NCBI RefSeq assembly: GCF_033297405.1
Contig: NW_026944228.1
Span: forward strand, 730,052-794,051
Source of the DNA: Parathielavia appendiculata
Taxonomy: Eukaryota > Ascomycota > Sordariomycetes > Sordariales > Chaetomiaceae
Direction of reading: 5' to 3'
DNA: 64,000 nucleotides
In this document: one piece after another, positions 37,083-48,936 of the stretch
How the letters are laid out: every line of letters starts with the position of its first letter
How positions within the stretch are numbered: the stretch's first letter is position 1
Translations under genes and position numbers: made by a program
Notes under the pieces: model-generated
Told to the model about the DNA's origin: nothing
Seen by the model: only the letters and a program-made list of their open reading frames with translations
Database searches by the model: none

Positions 37083-38363
37083 GGTTCCTTGAAAATGATT
37101 TGATGGGGTCCCGAGTCGAGGTAGTGAGGGTTGGTTGATCTTGGGCTGAGGAGATCCTCTAGGGAACTGGAGGGATGTGTTTCCTTTCTAGTCCCCGCCC
37201 CGCTGCACTTTTCTCTTCGTGTCGCTGAGCTGTGGAGCGGTCAAATCTTCCTCTGTTCAGTCTTTTACAAAACCAGCTTCAACAGTTTAGCCAGCAACAG
37301 CAACTAGCGTAGCTGTCACCGAGCGCCTGAGAGGCTGGTAAAATGGCAGACTTCGGCGGCAGTCTCTCCTTTATACAATCGCCACCAAAAAATCCCAAGA
37401 TTGTCTCCGGGATTCTCAGACTCCCCATTGGCGATGTGTGTTACCATACTGGTGTCTGTGGTGTGTTGATGGGTGTGCACCAGGTGAAGTGTCAGCCGTG
37501 TACCGCGCCTGTATCTGGAGGTAACATGACTCTGGCACCTAGAACCTTGGATCGTGCTCGTGCTGTAACGAGGCCCGACATCCATCCGGACACACTGGAT
37601 TTCCCCAATGTGCGGCCCGACAGGGCATGTAGAGATGGTGCCTGGCACGCATATGGTATAGTGGTTAATATGGCTCTTGTCATATACACACCTTCTTCCT
37701 TGAGCTGGACAGTGTCGATTTTTACTTGATCCCTGCAAACGATACTTCTGAGATCCGACGCTCTGGACGGGTTCAAGCATTCTTCTTTGTGGCATTCCAA
37801 AAGAGAGCAGTGAGAGGTGGCAAGGATGAGAAGATAACTGGAACACAAGCCGTTCGGACTAAGAAAAAGGAAATCGTTAGGGATTAAGATGGGGTGTTGG
37901 GGCGTGTTTGCCTGAAGGTAGTTTCTAGTCGCTGGCATGCTATGGGAATGTTGGAGTGAACTGCTGTTTGGTTCAGGCATGGATTGAGAAGGAAAGTTGA
38001 GCTTGACGGGCAACATGCATTGGAGTTCTCTCACAGGGCTAGTGTCAAGTTAATGAACGCTTCGTGCAGCTGTTTCAGCTATGTACATTCAAGCCTATAC
38101 AACCTCTCAACTTGAAGGTTTTTGAACAGTGTCTGCGCTGAGACGAAATAGAGCTATGAAGTAACACGTCACCCCCACTGAGCTCTTTGTGCCTCTGTAC
38201 TGAACAAAATCAAGGTAGCACCCAATCCACCACCAAACTTGAAGGGTTAATCGCCCTTCCCAGCATGTCGGTGACTGCGTATTAAAAAAGGGAGCCGTGG
38301 CTGTCGTCTGAAGGGACACTGGATCCAACTCCTCCTCACCACTGCAGATGCATCATGCCAACC
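37083..38363. other. Intergenic, convergent INO1 and acyl-CoA ligase
   Basis: This is the 3' flank of both genes. A tRNA-like A-box segment at 37651-37690 was judged not to be a tRNA. No protein gene is recognised. Confidence 0.5.
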
Positions 38364-40190
38364 TCAGAGCCGAGACAATTTGGCCGCACTGTCACCCACC
38401 TCCTTCTGCGCTCGCTCCCGGAGCTGCTTGCGGAGGATCTTGCCAGACTATCGGGAATAGTAAGCGATTTGGTATCATTATAAAACCAATTGGGCAACGA
38501 AAGGGGGGTGGGGACTTACCGGGTTCTTAGGAATGGCATCCACAAAGGCAACACCGCCCTTCAGCTGCTTGTACCGCGAGACCTTACCCTCCATCCATCT
38601 GGCCACGCCCCCCTCAGACGCCCTGGATTTGGGGCTGCGCACCACATAGGCCCTCGGCACCTCCTCGCCTCCCATGGTGACCCCAACCACGGCCGCGTCC
38701 GCCACATCCGGGTTCTCCAGCAAGATGCCCTCCAGTTCTGCGGGCGCCACCTGGTTTCCCTTGACCTTGATCAGCTCCTTGACGCGATCTACGACGTGGA
38801 AGATGCCGCCGGGCCTATACTCCTCCACAAACGCGACGTCGCCCGTCTTCAACCACCTCGTCCCGTCGGCGTCAACAACAATCGTCTCGGCGGTGGCCTC
38901 GGGCTTGCGCCAGTAGCGGCGCATCAGTGTCGGGCCCGTAACCCACAGCTCGCCGCGCTCGTTGGCCCGCGTGATCTCCGTTTTGCTGCCGTCTAGCGCC
39001 ATCAGCCGCGCCTTGCAGTTCGGGTACACCTCGCCCACGCCGGCCGACGGCCCCGCCGTCGTTGTGGGATCCCACGACATGGACGTGCACGTCACCTCGG
39101 TCATGCCCCAGCCCTGGCGCACGTACAGTTCACGGCCCGGGCCGGACAACAGGCGTTCGACCTCCTCGCAGACCTCGCGGGTCAGCGGAGCGGCGCCCGA
39201 ACCGATGGTCTCGATTGACGAGAGGTCGAATTTCCGCGTGAGCGGGTGCTTGGCCAGCAGGACGACGATAGGCGGCACGACGGAGAGGAGGGTGATGCGG
39301 AAGCGCTGGATGTGGGCGAGCATTTTGGCGAAATCGAATGCGGGCATTACGTAGACAGGTATGTGCAGGTGCGGGAGGTTGGCAATAAAATAGGTCTGGC
39401 CGTAGGCGTGGTAGAGCGGGAGGAAGCACAGCCCGCAGTCCGTCTTTTGCTTCTCTGCGTAGTCGGGGCGCAGTCTGTTAATGTGGCCGACGCCGACGCC
39501 GTTGGCGACGTACGAGTGGTGGCTGATCTCGACGCCCTTGGGGACGCCCGTGGTGCCGCTGCTGTAGTTGAGGCAGCACGTGGTCTCTTCCGGATTGGAG
39601 GGCTCTTCCCAGCTCCATGTCTCGGCCTGGGCGAGGTTGTCGACCAGGAGTTCTGTCCAGTGGCGTGCGCCGTCGACTCGCCCTTTGACGCCTGGGAAGG
39701 CAGTGGGAGACTGCGCAAGCATGGATGCCGAAGGAGTGGTATTTGTTCCGAGTACAAATATGTTGTCCCTTGGTAAGCCCACCTCGGCGGCAGCCTCAAA
39801 GGCCGTCTTGATGGCGTGCTCAGCAACGAACAAAAAACTCGACTCGCTGTCCTTTAACTGGTAGGCCAACTCCCGGGGGACGAATCCTGGATTGGCGCCG
39901 GTCACTATGCCACCGGCCATAAGAACGCCGAGGAATATCGAGGGAAAAAAGAGGTTGTTATTAGAGAAGATGAGAACCCGGTCTCCTTCCTTTAGCCCGG
40001 CCTTCTTCAGACCCAAGGCAACACGCTTCGCGAGCAATCGGTAGTTGCTCATGGTCAAGAACTTGGTCTCTGGGTTCTCAGGGTCGATGAAGGCTTTGTG
40101 ATCCGGGAGCGGACCACACGCAGAGCCAAAGATCCATTGTTGCAGTGAGCAGCGCGGGATGGGCACCGACCATCGGGATGGGATTGTCAT
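38364..40190 (-). CDS. Peroxisomal acyl-CoA ligase, 4-coumarate-CoA ligase-like
   Basis: Two exons on the minus strand are inferred: 40190-38520 and 38447-38364, giving 584 residues. The enzyme is an ANL-superfamily ligase that adenylates a carboxylic acid with ATP and then forms the CoA thioester. The AMP-binding loop NYSSGTTGVPKGVEISHH lies near residue 207. Further matches are GWGMTEVTCTS, TGDVAFVEE and VDRVKELIKVKGNQVAPAEL. The second exon supplies the catalytic lysine motif SGKILRKQL and the end KLSRL. The last three residues, SRL, are a type 1 peroxisomal signal. The substrate cannot be read from the sequence: medium- or long-chain fatty acids or aromatic acids are all possible for this clade. 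Peroxisomal location agrees with the SCP2 and dienoyl-CoA isomerase genes 7 and 17 kb away. A CCTCGG hexamer lies about 550 bases upstream. Confidence 0.92.
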
Positions 40191-41889
40191 GATCGGCAGA
40201 GTGGTGGAGGCTGCTGTTAATGGAATCGAAATGGTGAGGCCTGTGGTCGAATTCGTGATGGAGGAGCGAGGGAGCGAAGGAGGCGAATGATTCGGAAAGA
40301 GTCAAAGAAGAGTTGGTGGTGAAGAAGGACAGTATATACTTGGGCAGCGGTAAGGCAGAGCCGCACTTCGTCTCAGAATTTGAAATGGAGGAGGAAGAAG
40401 AGAGAGCTTTGGCAGCTTCTATACAACGAGCTGGAGCAGCTTACTGATTGTGGAATCCAACCGCGAGGGAACGCGAGTGATCAAATGTAATCATGAACCT
40501 TAAAGGGTTGCCCCGAGAACGCGTGGATAGGGCGCGTGATACGTGTGTTATCGTCAAAGCGATCGCTTCAGACGGGAACGACCTGGGGTGAAAGCAAACA
40601 TTGCAATGAGCAGAAAGACAATGTCGGTTCATGACCATGAAACCCCTCCCTCTTAAGGGCGCTTGCCGGAACGCCGAGTCCAAGGCAACGAGACTGCTAC
40701 CCCGGATAGCTGCCCCAACGACCCCGCAAAGTCCGAGATCCTCGGCCATGTGGAGCTCCCGTTTGAAGGCTTTTGGTCACGGTGCCAGAAATACAACGTC
40801 CCGGAGTTCCTCTATAATGGGGTTCTGAGGCCATGGATGAGAGGTCCAGTCCGTGTTGGTCTGGTCGGACAACCGGTATGTTTGAGTCGCCGCGGACTTT
40901 GTTTGCGTTTTTTTTGGGCAGGGCTTTGTCCCTTCTTTATACTCCAAGATCCGACATTGAAAGTTGTACTTCTCGGACATCAACGAAGCTGGCGGTGTAC
41001 TGTGTATATAATGGTGGTGGTGGGCGAGCTGAATTTGCTAAGATGCAGCTTGCGGAGCAGGTGACTCCAATTCGGTTTGGGAAGCGAGCCTGTTGCCGAT
41101 TGGCTCCCCGCATTGCGGGGACGATGTTGCCCATGAGATGAGTTTGGGTTGCAGTGCCGAGGCATGGACCGGATTTTGGACGGGCAAGATGTGACGAAGG
41201 TTGGAGCCGCCAAAGTGCGACGATACACGGACACAATTCGACTTCAAAAAATCCCCCGAGCAACCCTTAGATATCCGTGAAACTTTCAGTTCTGTGCTGC
41301 GAAAAGCGAGGAAATGTTTGCTGGCGACAAGTCCTGGCTGGCTGTTTTTCCTCTCGTGTCCACGTTCCGCGCGCCGGTATGTAGCCGTTTGATGGTGCGA
41401 CGTTGCCCAGAACATTGGAAGAGCCCCTTTCAGCCGCGAACCTTATGCCCTCAGAACCTTGAGCGGAAGTGTCGTTTTTGTTCGTCATTAAAGATGCCAG
41501 GGCCACTGACTCAAGCGATTCCATCAAAGTTCCCTGTCTGGCAGCATGTCCGGCCCCGGCATCAATGCTTTCGAGCGGAGGAACAATAAGAACAACCGTT
41601 TCCGCTTCATGCAAGTACTTGCAGCCCTGTACCTTATCGGGCTGATCCCGATCCTCTGTGCTGTGTCACGCCAACGACTTCTGGGACTTTCGGTGCAGTA
41701 CATGTACAATACCGAGATTGATCGTCTTCAAAGTTCAATGTGCTTTCCGAGATCCAAGTAGTTATTGGACTGCATTTCAGAAGATACAGGCCAGGATTAC
41801 AACGGACGAAGCGAACAACGACAGCCCGGCCAGATTCAAAACCATATGTGGATAGTCCTTAGAACGAAGACCGTCTAGAGTCACGTGAA
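40191..41889. other. Intergenic, acyl-CoA ligase promoter to tRNA-Ser
   Basis: This is the promoter of the acyl-CoA ligase gene, with a CCTCGG hexamer at 40740-40745. No protein family is recognised in the short frames. Confidence 0.5.
40740..40745. promoter_or_regulatory. CCTCGG hexamer, possible FarA/FarB-type site
   Basis: CCTCGG is the core bound by the fatty-acid regulators FarA/FarB in Aspergillus and related Ctf1 factors in Fusarium. Here it lies about 550 bases upstream of the acyl-CoA ligase start. A function is inferred only. Confidence 0.35.
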
Positions 41890-41971
41890 GGCGTGGTGGC
41901 AGAGTGGTCTAATGCGCAAGACTAGAAATCTTGTTCCTTCGGGAGCGTCTGTTCGAATCAGGCCCACGTCG
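41890..41971 (+). tRNA. tRNA-Ser(AGA), copy 1
   Basis: The 82-nt gene has acceptor arms GGCGTGG and CCACGTC (one G-U pair) and discriminator G. The D-arm follows GCAGAGTGGTC. The anticodon stem CAAGA/TCTTG encloses loop CTAGAAA with anticodon AGA. A long variable arm (TTCCTTCGGGAG region), typical of serine tRNAs, precedes the T-arm with GTTCGAATC. No intron is present. The sequence is identical to the copy at 46129-46210, while the flanks differ. Confidence 0.95.
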
Positions 41972-42522
41972 AATCTCCGTACCCATGCTTGGTTGCCAGT
42001 TTTTCATTGAAAACCGGTGGCTTTCAACATGTGTTGCGATTTCTTTTGTGGACAGCTTGGACGGAATGCGGAAACGGATGGACCCATGATCTCTTGCGGA
42101 AGGCGCATCAGGCGAACCCCCACGTTTGTGGCGTAACATGATTTCGTTCGATTGGCTGTGGAAGTCTTGAAAGGAGGTCGCCTTCGAAATGTTCCGACAG
42201 AACGGTTTGGACGTCCCGCCTCTCTTGTTGGGATGAGAACCATAAGTTTCGCCTTGCAACACCCACTGGCAGTGCTGGTGCAATGTGACGGTCTATAAAC
42301 ACCGTCATTCCCAAACCCGACAGTCCCAACATCTGCATCAGACTTCCCGACTCAGCTCTGCTCACTTTCCCAATCTACGTTGAGGCCATTCATTGCGACA
42401 CCAGTGTAGAGTGTGCGAGTGATGGAATAACTGGCCAAGGTGAATAAGGGAAGGATTGAGGATCCAGGGTCATCAAAGGCATAGAAGGAAAGGACCAGAT
42501 TCCAGGTTTACGGGACAGGATA
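41972..42522. other. Spacer, tRNA-Ser copy 1 to MFS gene
   Basis: This spacer holds the tRNA terminator and the MFS promoter and 5' UTR. Nothing else is recognised. Confidence 0.5.
42000..42004 (+). terminator. Pol III terminator of tRNA-Ser copy 1
   Basis: A run of five T lies 28 bases after the tRNA 3' end and is the first such run downstream. Confidence 0.6.
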
Positions 42523-44472
42523 ATGATACGGCGACCATGGGCCTGGCGTCGAGCCGAGACGGTTGCGGATTACGCTGCCGTCGTGGTTCCGCTGGAGGAG
42601 GCCCATCAGCATAGCCACTCATACCGATCGAGGCCAAGGCCCAGCCCCGAGGAACGATTGGACGATGAAGCCCTCACGGGTGGTATGGATAAGGACAGGG
42701 ACAGCGAGGACACGACCATGCTCGTCATGAGCAACGCAGCTGCTGAGTACAGCATTGAGGGCTTGAGGAGGGAGGTGAGAAAAGGGAGGAGGGACGAGAA
42801 CTGGACGCCCTATGAGAGTAAGTCTCTCAGGCAGGTTTCCTTCGCTGGTCAAGGCGTATGTATGACTCGCAGGAGCTGATTGGGTGTGACACAGTGAAAT
42901 CCAGACTCATCAACAAGGCCATCCAGGACATTGGCATGGGAGCATATAACTGGCAACTGTTTGTGCTTTGTGGGTTTGGCTGGTTTGCTGATAAGTGAGT
43001 CTCCCGGAAATATTGCCCAGATTCCCTGCTGACTTGTTTCCCTTAGCCTTTGGATGCAAGTGAGTCAAACTGCTTCGCCTACGTATCAGGACTTTTTCGG
43101 TTGGAGTGAACATTGACGACCGGGACAGGGTGTCTCCCTTACACTTCCCTCTCTCTCAGCCGAGTTTGGCATCTCGGAAAAGTCGGTCCGCTACACGACA
43201 TCATCCTTGTTTGTCGGACTGTGCCTGGGCAGCTTCTTCTGGGGCATCGGCTCCGACATCATGGGCCGGCGGATCGCTTTCAACGTCACGCTACTGATCA
43301 CCAGTGTGTTTGGCACGGCCTCTGCATGGACGTCAAGCTGGGGCGGCGTCTGCCTGATGTATGCTGCTCTGGGCTTTGGGGTCGGAGGCAACCTTCCCGT
43401 AGACGGCGCACTCTTCCTCGAGTTCCTCCCGGACGCGTCCAGTTCGCTTCTGACGCTGCTGTCCGTCTGGTGGCCGATAGGGCAGTTGTGCTCATCCCTC
43501 TTTGCCTGGTTCTTCATTGCAAACTGGTCAGCGGATCAAGGATGGCGACACTTTGTCACGGCCATTGGAGTCATCACGTTCGTCATGTTTCTCGTCCGCT
43601 TCTTCCTCTTCCACATGTTCGAGTCTCCGAAATACCTGCTCTCGCGAGGCCGTCAAGCCGAGGCAGTCGCCGTTGTGCAAGGCATCGCACATAGGAACAA
43701 CCGCAAGACATGGCTCACAGAAGAAATTCTGTACGCCGTGGTGGACGACGAAGTCCCGCGAGTTCGAGGGCGGCTCTCGACCAGGAACATCATCCGAAAC
43801 AAACTCGCCGCGTTCTCGTCGGAACGCATCCGGCCGCTCTTCAACAACCGCAAGCTCGGGCTCACCACGTCGCTCATCTGGTTCTGCTGGGCAACCATCG
43901 GGATGGGCTACCCTCTCTTCAATGCCTTTCTCCCGCAGTATCTCTCACACGGCGGCAGCGGCGGTAGCAGTGACAGTTCAACCAACTCTCTTGCGTCCGA
44001 GATCTCGGGCGAGACGTACCGCAACTACGCCATCACCAGTATCGTCGGCGTCCCTGGCAGTTTGCTGGCTGCGTACATGGTCGACATGAACTCGCCGTTC
44101 CTCGGCCGGCGCGGCACGCTGGCTATTTCGACGCTCGTGTCGGCCGTGTTCCTGTTCCTCTTTGTGCAGTTGGGCAATTCGCCATCGTCGCAGCTCGCGT
44201 TTTCCTGTGTGGAAGCCTTCGCCCAAAACATCATGTACGGAGTGCTCTATGCTTTCACTCCGGAGATTTTTCCCGCGCCGGTCCGCGGGGCGGGTACCGG
44301 CGTGGCGAGCTTCTTGAACAGGGCGACGGGTCTGCTGGCGCCGCTAATTGCTGCTACCGTTCCCGGAGACGGGACAACGGCGCCTATCTATCTGTCAGCG
44401 GCGCTTATTTTGGCCGCGTTTGTGGGCATTTGCATGATCCCAATCGAGACAAGAGGCAGGCAAAGGCTTTAG
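42523..44472 (+). CDS. Major facilitator superfamily transporter
   Basis: Four exons are inferred: 42523-42817, 42895-42994, 43047-43059 and 43129-44472, giving 583 residues. After a polar N-terminal tail of about 100 residues come twelve hydrophobic segments. The MFS signature after helix 2 is GSDIMGRRIAFN. A matching loop in the second half reads DMNSPFLGRRGTLA. The third exon is only 13 nt and, with the neighbouring phases, supplies NLWMQ inside the conserved helix-1 motif GWFADNLWMQGVSL, which marks a sugar-porter/SVOP-like fungal subfamily. The acidic residues and the central loop resemble transporters for organic solutes or ions, but the substrate cannot be told. The end is TRGRQRL and the stop lies 180 bases from the stop of the convergent J-protein gene. 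No truncation is visible. Confidence 0.92.
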
Positions 44473-44652
44473 CATGGTTGAACATTTTTGGTTGCCGGCG
44501 TCCATGCACCGTGTTGAGGAAAATTTGGGATATCGAGAGATATGATGCACTTTAGCTTTGGAGTCTTATTTCAGCATGAGGCTTCAGGACTGGCACAGTC
44601 GGAACCTCGGGGCGCGATAAAAGTCATCGTTGTCTATAGTCTATTATACGCA

Positions 44653-45819
44653 TTACCTATTCCCCTTGGCCCCTGCTGGCGCCTCCATCCTCCGCTTCGC
44701 AAAGGACCGCCCCAGCGCGTCCCGCACCATTGGATCCGAGCGGATCGTGTTTTGGACCAGCCACTCCTTGACCTTGGCCCACATGGAATTTCGCGTCTTT
44801 TCATCCCCCGCAAACGGCGCCATCTCCGTCTGGAGCAACCTCGCGGCATCCGCATCGAGCTTCTTGACCGCCATCTCCAACCTCTCCAGTCCCTCCCTCA
44901 GCGTCGCCTCATCCTCCCGGCCCTTCCTTCCGCTCACCACCAGCTGCCCACCGCTCGTGTCCGCCGCCAGCAGCGGCCCAATCTGCGAGAACGCAATGTA
45001 CACCGTCACGCTCAGTTTCCTCGCCAGCGCAATCGCTTGAAAGGGCAGGTACGGCGCCCGCCCGCCAACCCACCCCAGCAGCGGATTGACGACGCGCTCC
45101 AGCAAAGCCGGCATCCCCGGCCGCGTCACGGTGCGCACCTCGAACAGGAACATGGCCGCGAGCACCAGCCACCGCTCGTACCGAGCCCAGTCCAGATACC
45201 CCAGCAGCCCCAGCCCGTACATGACGGCAGCCGCCATGCCATAGTGGGGAACCAGCTGCTGCGCGCCACGCACGACATAGTCGCGCACCGTCACGCACCG
45301 CTGCCAGGTCACGGCCTCGGGCCCGAAGCGCTCGTACGCGAACCGCCGCGCCGGGTCGGTGAGCGTGTCGGCGGCCGTCTTGAGGTGCACAAAGTAGGCG
45401 TTGATGTCGTCGTGCGTCTTGTCCCCGGCGGTCGTCGCCTTGTCCGGGTGGTGGAGCGCGGCGAGGCGGCGGAAGCGCGACTTGATGTCGCGGTCGGTCG
45501 CGTTGAGCGGGACGCCGAGGTCCGAGTAGAAAGTGCCCACCCGCTGGAGGTCGTAGTCGGCTTCGTAAATTGTGTAGAGCAGGTAGAGGGCCACCACGAT
45601 GATGTGAATGCGCCGCCGGTGCTCGGCCCAGCGGGGCGTGCCGGGCTGCGGCTTGGGGTCGCCGGCGCGGATCGTGATGCTGTAGTAGAGGGTCTGTGTC
45701 CAGCCAGTGACTAGCTAAATAGGGGGGTTCAGTATATGTTTGCAAGCAGGGAAGGGTTGTTTGGAGAGTGGTACGTTGGGGAGGAAGCTCCAGCCGAGGA
45801 GCGACAGGAAGGCCGACAT
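44653..45819 (-). CDS. ERJ5: ER membrane J-domain protein, ERJ5 type
   Basis: Two exons on the minus strand are inferred: 45819-45775 and 45714-44653, giving 368 residues. The first exon encodes MSAFLSLLGWSFLPN. The acceptor TTTAG gives LVTGWTQTLYYSITIRAGDP, matching fungal ERJ5 proteins. A second acceptor 24 bases further on would also keep frame and drop eight residues. A membrane segment (IHIIVVALYLLYTIY) precedes a J domain with the HPD tripeptide in ALHHPDKAT (about residues 75-140). Hydrophobic segments and a charged C-terminal part follow. ERJ5 proteins sit in the ER membrane and stimulate the Hsp70 Kar2/BiP in protein folding. The first exon start is supported by its family sequence and by phase. 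Confidence 0.9.
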
Positions 45820-46128
45820 GGTCGCCAGGAAGGGATTTTTTTTTGGAGGATGAAGTGTTCAGTGATGATGCATGGTCCTGTAAATATGTTCAAGAGCCTG
45901 CGATGCAAGCACACTTAGCGCTGGACGAACTGAAGCGAGCGAGAGACAGGGTTGAAATTCAAGGTTAGGTCGCACGTGGCGTCGCCCATTGTTCACTTCA
46001 CTGTGGCCTTTCAGGACCCGGGCCGCAAAAAATGTCTTGGCTCCTGCAATGGAATGCGCTGGCGAAAGCGCTTTGCCTACAAGGACTTGCTGACATAGGT
46101 TGATGCGATTATTGATTTGGTAATGTCT
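45820..46128. other. Spacer, ERJ5 promoter to tRNA-Ser copy 2
   Basis: These are the ERJ5 promoter and the upstream flank of the tRNA. Nothing further is recognised. Confidence 0.5.
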
Positions 46129-46210
46129 GGCGTGGTGGCAGAGTGGTCTAATGCGCAAGACTAGAAATCTTGTTCCTTCGGGAGCGTCTGTTCGAATCAG
46201 GCCCACGTCG
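46129..46210 (+). tRNA. tRNA-Ser(AGA), copy 2
   Basis: The 82-nt gene is identical base for base to the one at 41890-41971, with the same AGA anticodon loop, long variable arm and GTTCGAATC T-loop. Flanking sequence is unrelated to that of copy 1, so only the gene itself is shared. Confidence 0.95.
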
Positions 46211-46223
46211 ATATATTCTTCAC

Positions 46224-46228
46224 TTTTT
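46224..46228 (+). terminator. Pol III terminator of tRNA-Ser copy 2
   Basis: Five T in a row lie 13 bases after the tRNA 3' end. Confidence 0.7.
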
Positions 46229-46649
46229 GCTTACATCTGGGTGTGATTCGCACTTATTGAAGCTGAAGTGCCTGGGCGATCTTAATTCAAACCTGATGGA
46301 TATTGCTGATGTCCACGGACGTTTGGGCTGTTGATGTTGAGTCGGGTCTTGTTCTGTCCGCAATACCACTGAGTACCCATTGCGCACCAGAACTTCGTCA
46401 AGCAAGCATCACATTAACATCCGGCCACTGAATGTTTTTAAGTCACCGCAGAGCCGTGCCCGGTACGGGAAGAACTGGCTCATGTGATGTAGCTGGTGTC
46501 GGGTGAGAATTCAAAGCGAAGAGTTGAAACCGACGTTTCAACATCCATTATCGTCTTTCGGTTCACCGAGTATCGCTATCGTGGGCCCTCCGCTTCCATG
46601 TGGGGTAAAGTGGGGATTTGTGCTTCTCTACCTGCCTGCCAGGTGAACG

Positions 46650-46655
46650 CCGAGG
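46650..46655. promoter_or_regulatory. CCGAGG hexamer, possible FarA/FarB-type site
   Basis: This is the reverse complement of CCTCGG, about 210 bases before the SCP2 start. Fatty-acid regulators of the FarA/Ctf1 family bind this core in other ascomycetes. Function here is inferred. Confidence 0.4.
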
Positions 46656-46863
46656 TTCAAATCACATGCCACCGTTTCGCAACGACGGCAGCGACTCCCA
46701 GTTGCAGCCGCTACCATTTAAAACCGGGACATACGCCCACGGTATTCACCTGTTTTGGTATCCTCATACAAATTAATCTCAAGATACGCAGCCCAGAACT
46801 TCTTTCTTTCATCTACCGGTTCCGTGCCACCCACCAGTTGAATCTATCAAATCTACCGCCACA

Positions 46864-47421
46864 ATGTCTCTCAAGGACGGTAAGTGTAGAATCTACGCTG
46901 CTCCATTCCATATGGCCGTCCCATACAAACAGTTTCTACTTGCGTGACCACGCGCTCCATGCGGTCGTCTGATGGCTGACACCCAACAGACAGGTTTCCC
47001 TCCTCGGCGGCTTTCGACGAGATCAACAAGGCCCTCAACGCCAGCGAGGCCGACCGCAAGGATGCCATGAAGCAGGGCAACGCCGTTTTTGCTTTCACCC
47101 TCAAGAACGCTGCTGGCGAAACCGAGAGCTGGAACATCGACCTGAAGAACAAGGGCGCCGTCGGCAAGGGTCTGGGCGAGAAGCCTACTGGTATGCTTCG
47201 CGCATTCTAACCAGTCGCGGACGACATTGGTTCACTGACAAGATTGCGCTCTGACAGTCACTCTCTCCCTGTCCGAGTCCGACTTTGGCGCCCTCGTCGC
47301 CGGCAAGGCCAACGCCCAGCGGCTATTCATGTCCGGCAAGCTTAAGATCAAGGGCGACGTCATGAAGGCGACCAAGCTCGACCCCATCCTCAAGAAGGCC
47401 CAGGTCAAGGCCAAGCTCTAA
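46864..47421 (+). CDS. SCP2-type sterol/lipid carrier protein, peroxisomal
   Basis: Three exons are inferred: 46864-46879 (16 nt), 46990-47190 and 47258-47421, giving 126 residues, the normal size of a free-standing SCP2 domain. The fold binds fatty acids, acyl-CoAs and sterols in a hydrophobic tunnel. Family sequence is clear in FPSSAAFDEINKAL, NAVFAFTLKNAAGETESWNI, GEKPTVTLSLSESDF and FMSGKLKIKGDVMKATKL. The protein ends in AKL, a type 1 peroxisomal signal. In fungi such proteins deliver lipids to peroxisomal beta-oxidation. The gene lies near the peroxisomal acyl-CoA ligase and dienoyl-CoA isomerase genes, suggesting a related role. All three junctions are in phase, and a CTGAC branch site lies close to the last acceptor. 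Confidence 0.96.
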
Positions 47422-48936
47422 AATCAGAAGTTGTGGTTGGGCATATTGAGACGATAGATGATGACCCCCTTTTCTGTATAATACCTGTCTCCCGTTAAGG
47501 AGAGAATGAGCGGCGCAATTCAAATTGTTCTTGTCGGAATCCCAATTTACGATTCTCAGCGGTATTCCAAGGGCGGAGGTGGCGCAATTCTGCGGCGAAG
47601 ATGTTGAGTATGTCGACGCGGAAGGCCACGGCGCGAGAGGCACCGAATTCTACAGAACCATTCAAAATCGAGCAAGAGGTTCAGGCGGCCCGGGGTACAA
47701 TGTTCTTAGATATCTCCGCACATGGCACGAGGTGAAGGTTTCTAGTTGGAAGCAGACACCGACAAAGTCCAAGCAGTATGCGGGCTACTGGGCAAGTTCC
47801 CGTTGCAGTGCGGCCCCTCTCAAAAGTTCGCTCACGAACCACGGAACGGTCAATATCTTCTTGAGTTTTGGCATACTGAAGACCGCACTCCAGGCAAAAG
47901 CTGCAGGTTGTGGTGGTCCCGAGCAGCGAAATCTTCAGAGCAACACTTAAGACTTGCTTATTTGTTCGTTGTGAGAATATGGGTGTGATTTGCACTTCAG
48001 CCAAAGCAATGCTTCTTTTCTGGCTATGTAGCCAAGGCGTGCCTGTGGAGAGGAAACAGGACGATTGGCCTGCGACAGCATGTCACGCCGTGCCTCGTCA
48101 AGTCACACGCTACCATTCACTCGAGATGGTGTGCCTGGGATGCCATCCTCCACACCCTCAAGCCATCTACAGCCAGGCCCGTATACTGCAGGTTACTGTC
48201 AACCTGGAACGTCGGCGGAAACCAGGAAGTGGAATCCAATTACAATGAAGAGTTGTTGACAGGTGAAGAAGCTTCCATTACGGTGGAGGACTTGAGGCTA
48301 CTTGGTAGGGCGTCGCTTGGCTTCGGCGACCCGCTGCTCTCCGGAGTTGCGATTTGCTCGAGGAATCTTGGAAGCTGCGAGATTGGTGCCTGAGGCGTCT
48401 GCTCATCGATCGCAAAGCCTGTGTGGTCTGTGCACGAGCCGATGAACAGGGTTAGAGCTGCCCGCGTTTTCGCAGGACAGGACCTCTTTCAATTTTTTCC
48501 GGCCCAAGCAGAATCGCTCACGGCTGTCCTCCAAAACACACCACCTTGCTTGGTGCTGCCGTCTTTCATCAGCCAACCTGCTCTGACAGCAGCTACGGCA
48601 TTAATTTCGGTGTCCCTGCCAATTGCCACTTTCATTGGCATCATCGTATCCTTTTTCCTCTTCCCGTCTCCCCATTGTTCGGCGCGTCTTGTCGTGTTCC
48701 GCCTCAAGGCTCGCAGACCGACCGATCGCGCAACTCCCAAAGAGGAGCCCCTTCCCAACCAGAACAGTCGCCGCCCAGTTCAACTTTGACGCGACGGACG
48801 ACGCGCCCAAAGCTGAATGCACATGGCCGCGATCCAATTCTTCTGATTCGCATCCTGATTCGATAATCCCCATCCTTCTGTCTACCCACTTCGTCATCGT
48901 CGTCACGCGTCGAGTCTAGCTCCCACCAACGACATT
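47422..48936. other. Intergenic, SCP2 to nucleoporin gene
   Basis: This is the 3' flank of SCP2 and a long promoter and 5' UTR of the nucleoporin gene. Short frames match no family. No RNA gene is seen. Confidence 0.5.

Larger units (their letters stand above)
46211..46863. other. Spacer, tRNA-Ser copy 2 to SCP2
   Basis: These bases are the SCP2 promoter and 5' UTR, with a CCGAGG hexamer at 46650-46655. No other gene is recognised. Confidence 0.5.

Noticed and set aside
37651..37690. tRNA-Asp-like segment (ATGGTATAGTGGTTA followed by GTC)
   Set aside because: The A-box resembles a tRNA, but no B-box (GTTCGAATC-like) or acceptor pairing follows, so it is at most a chance match or an old fragment.
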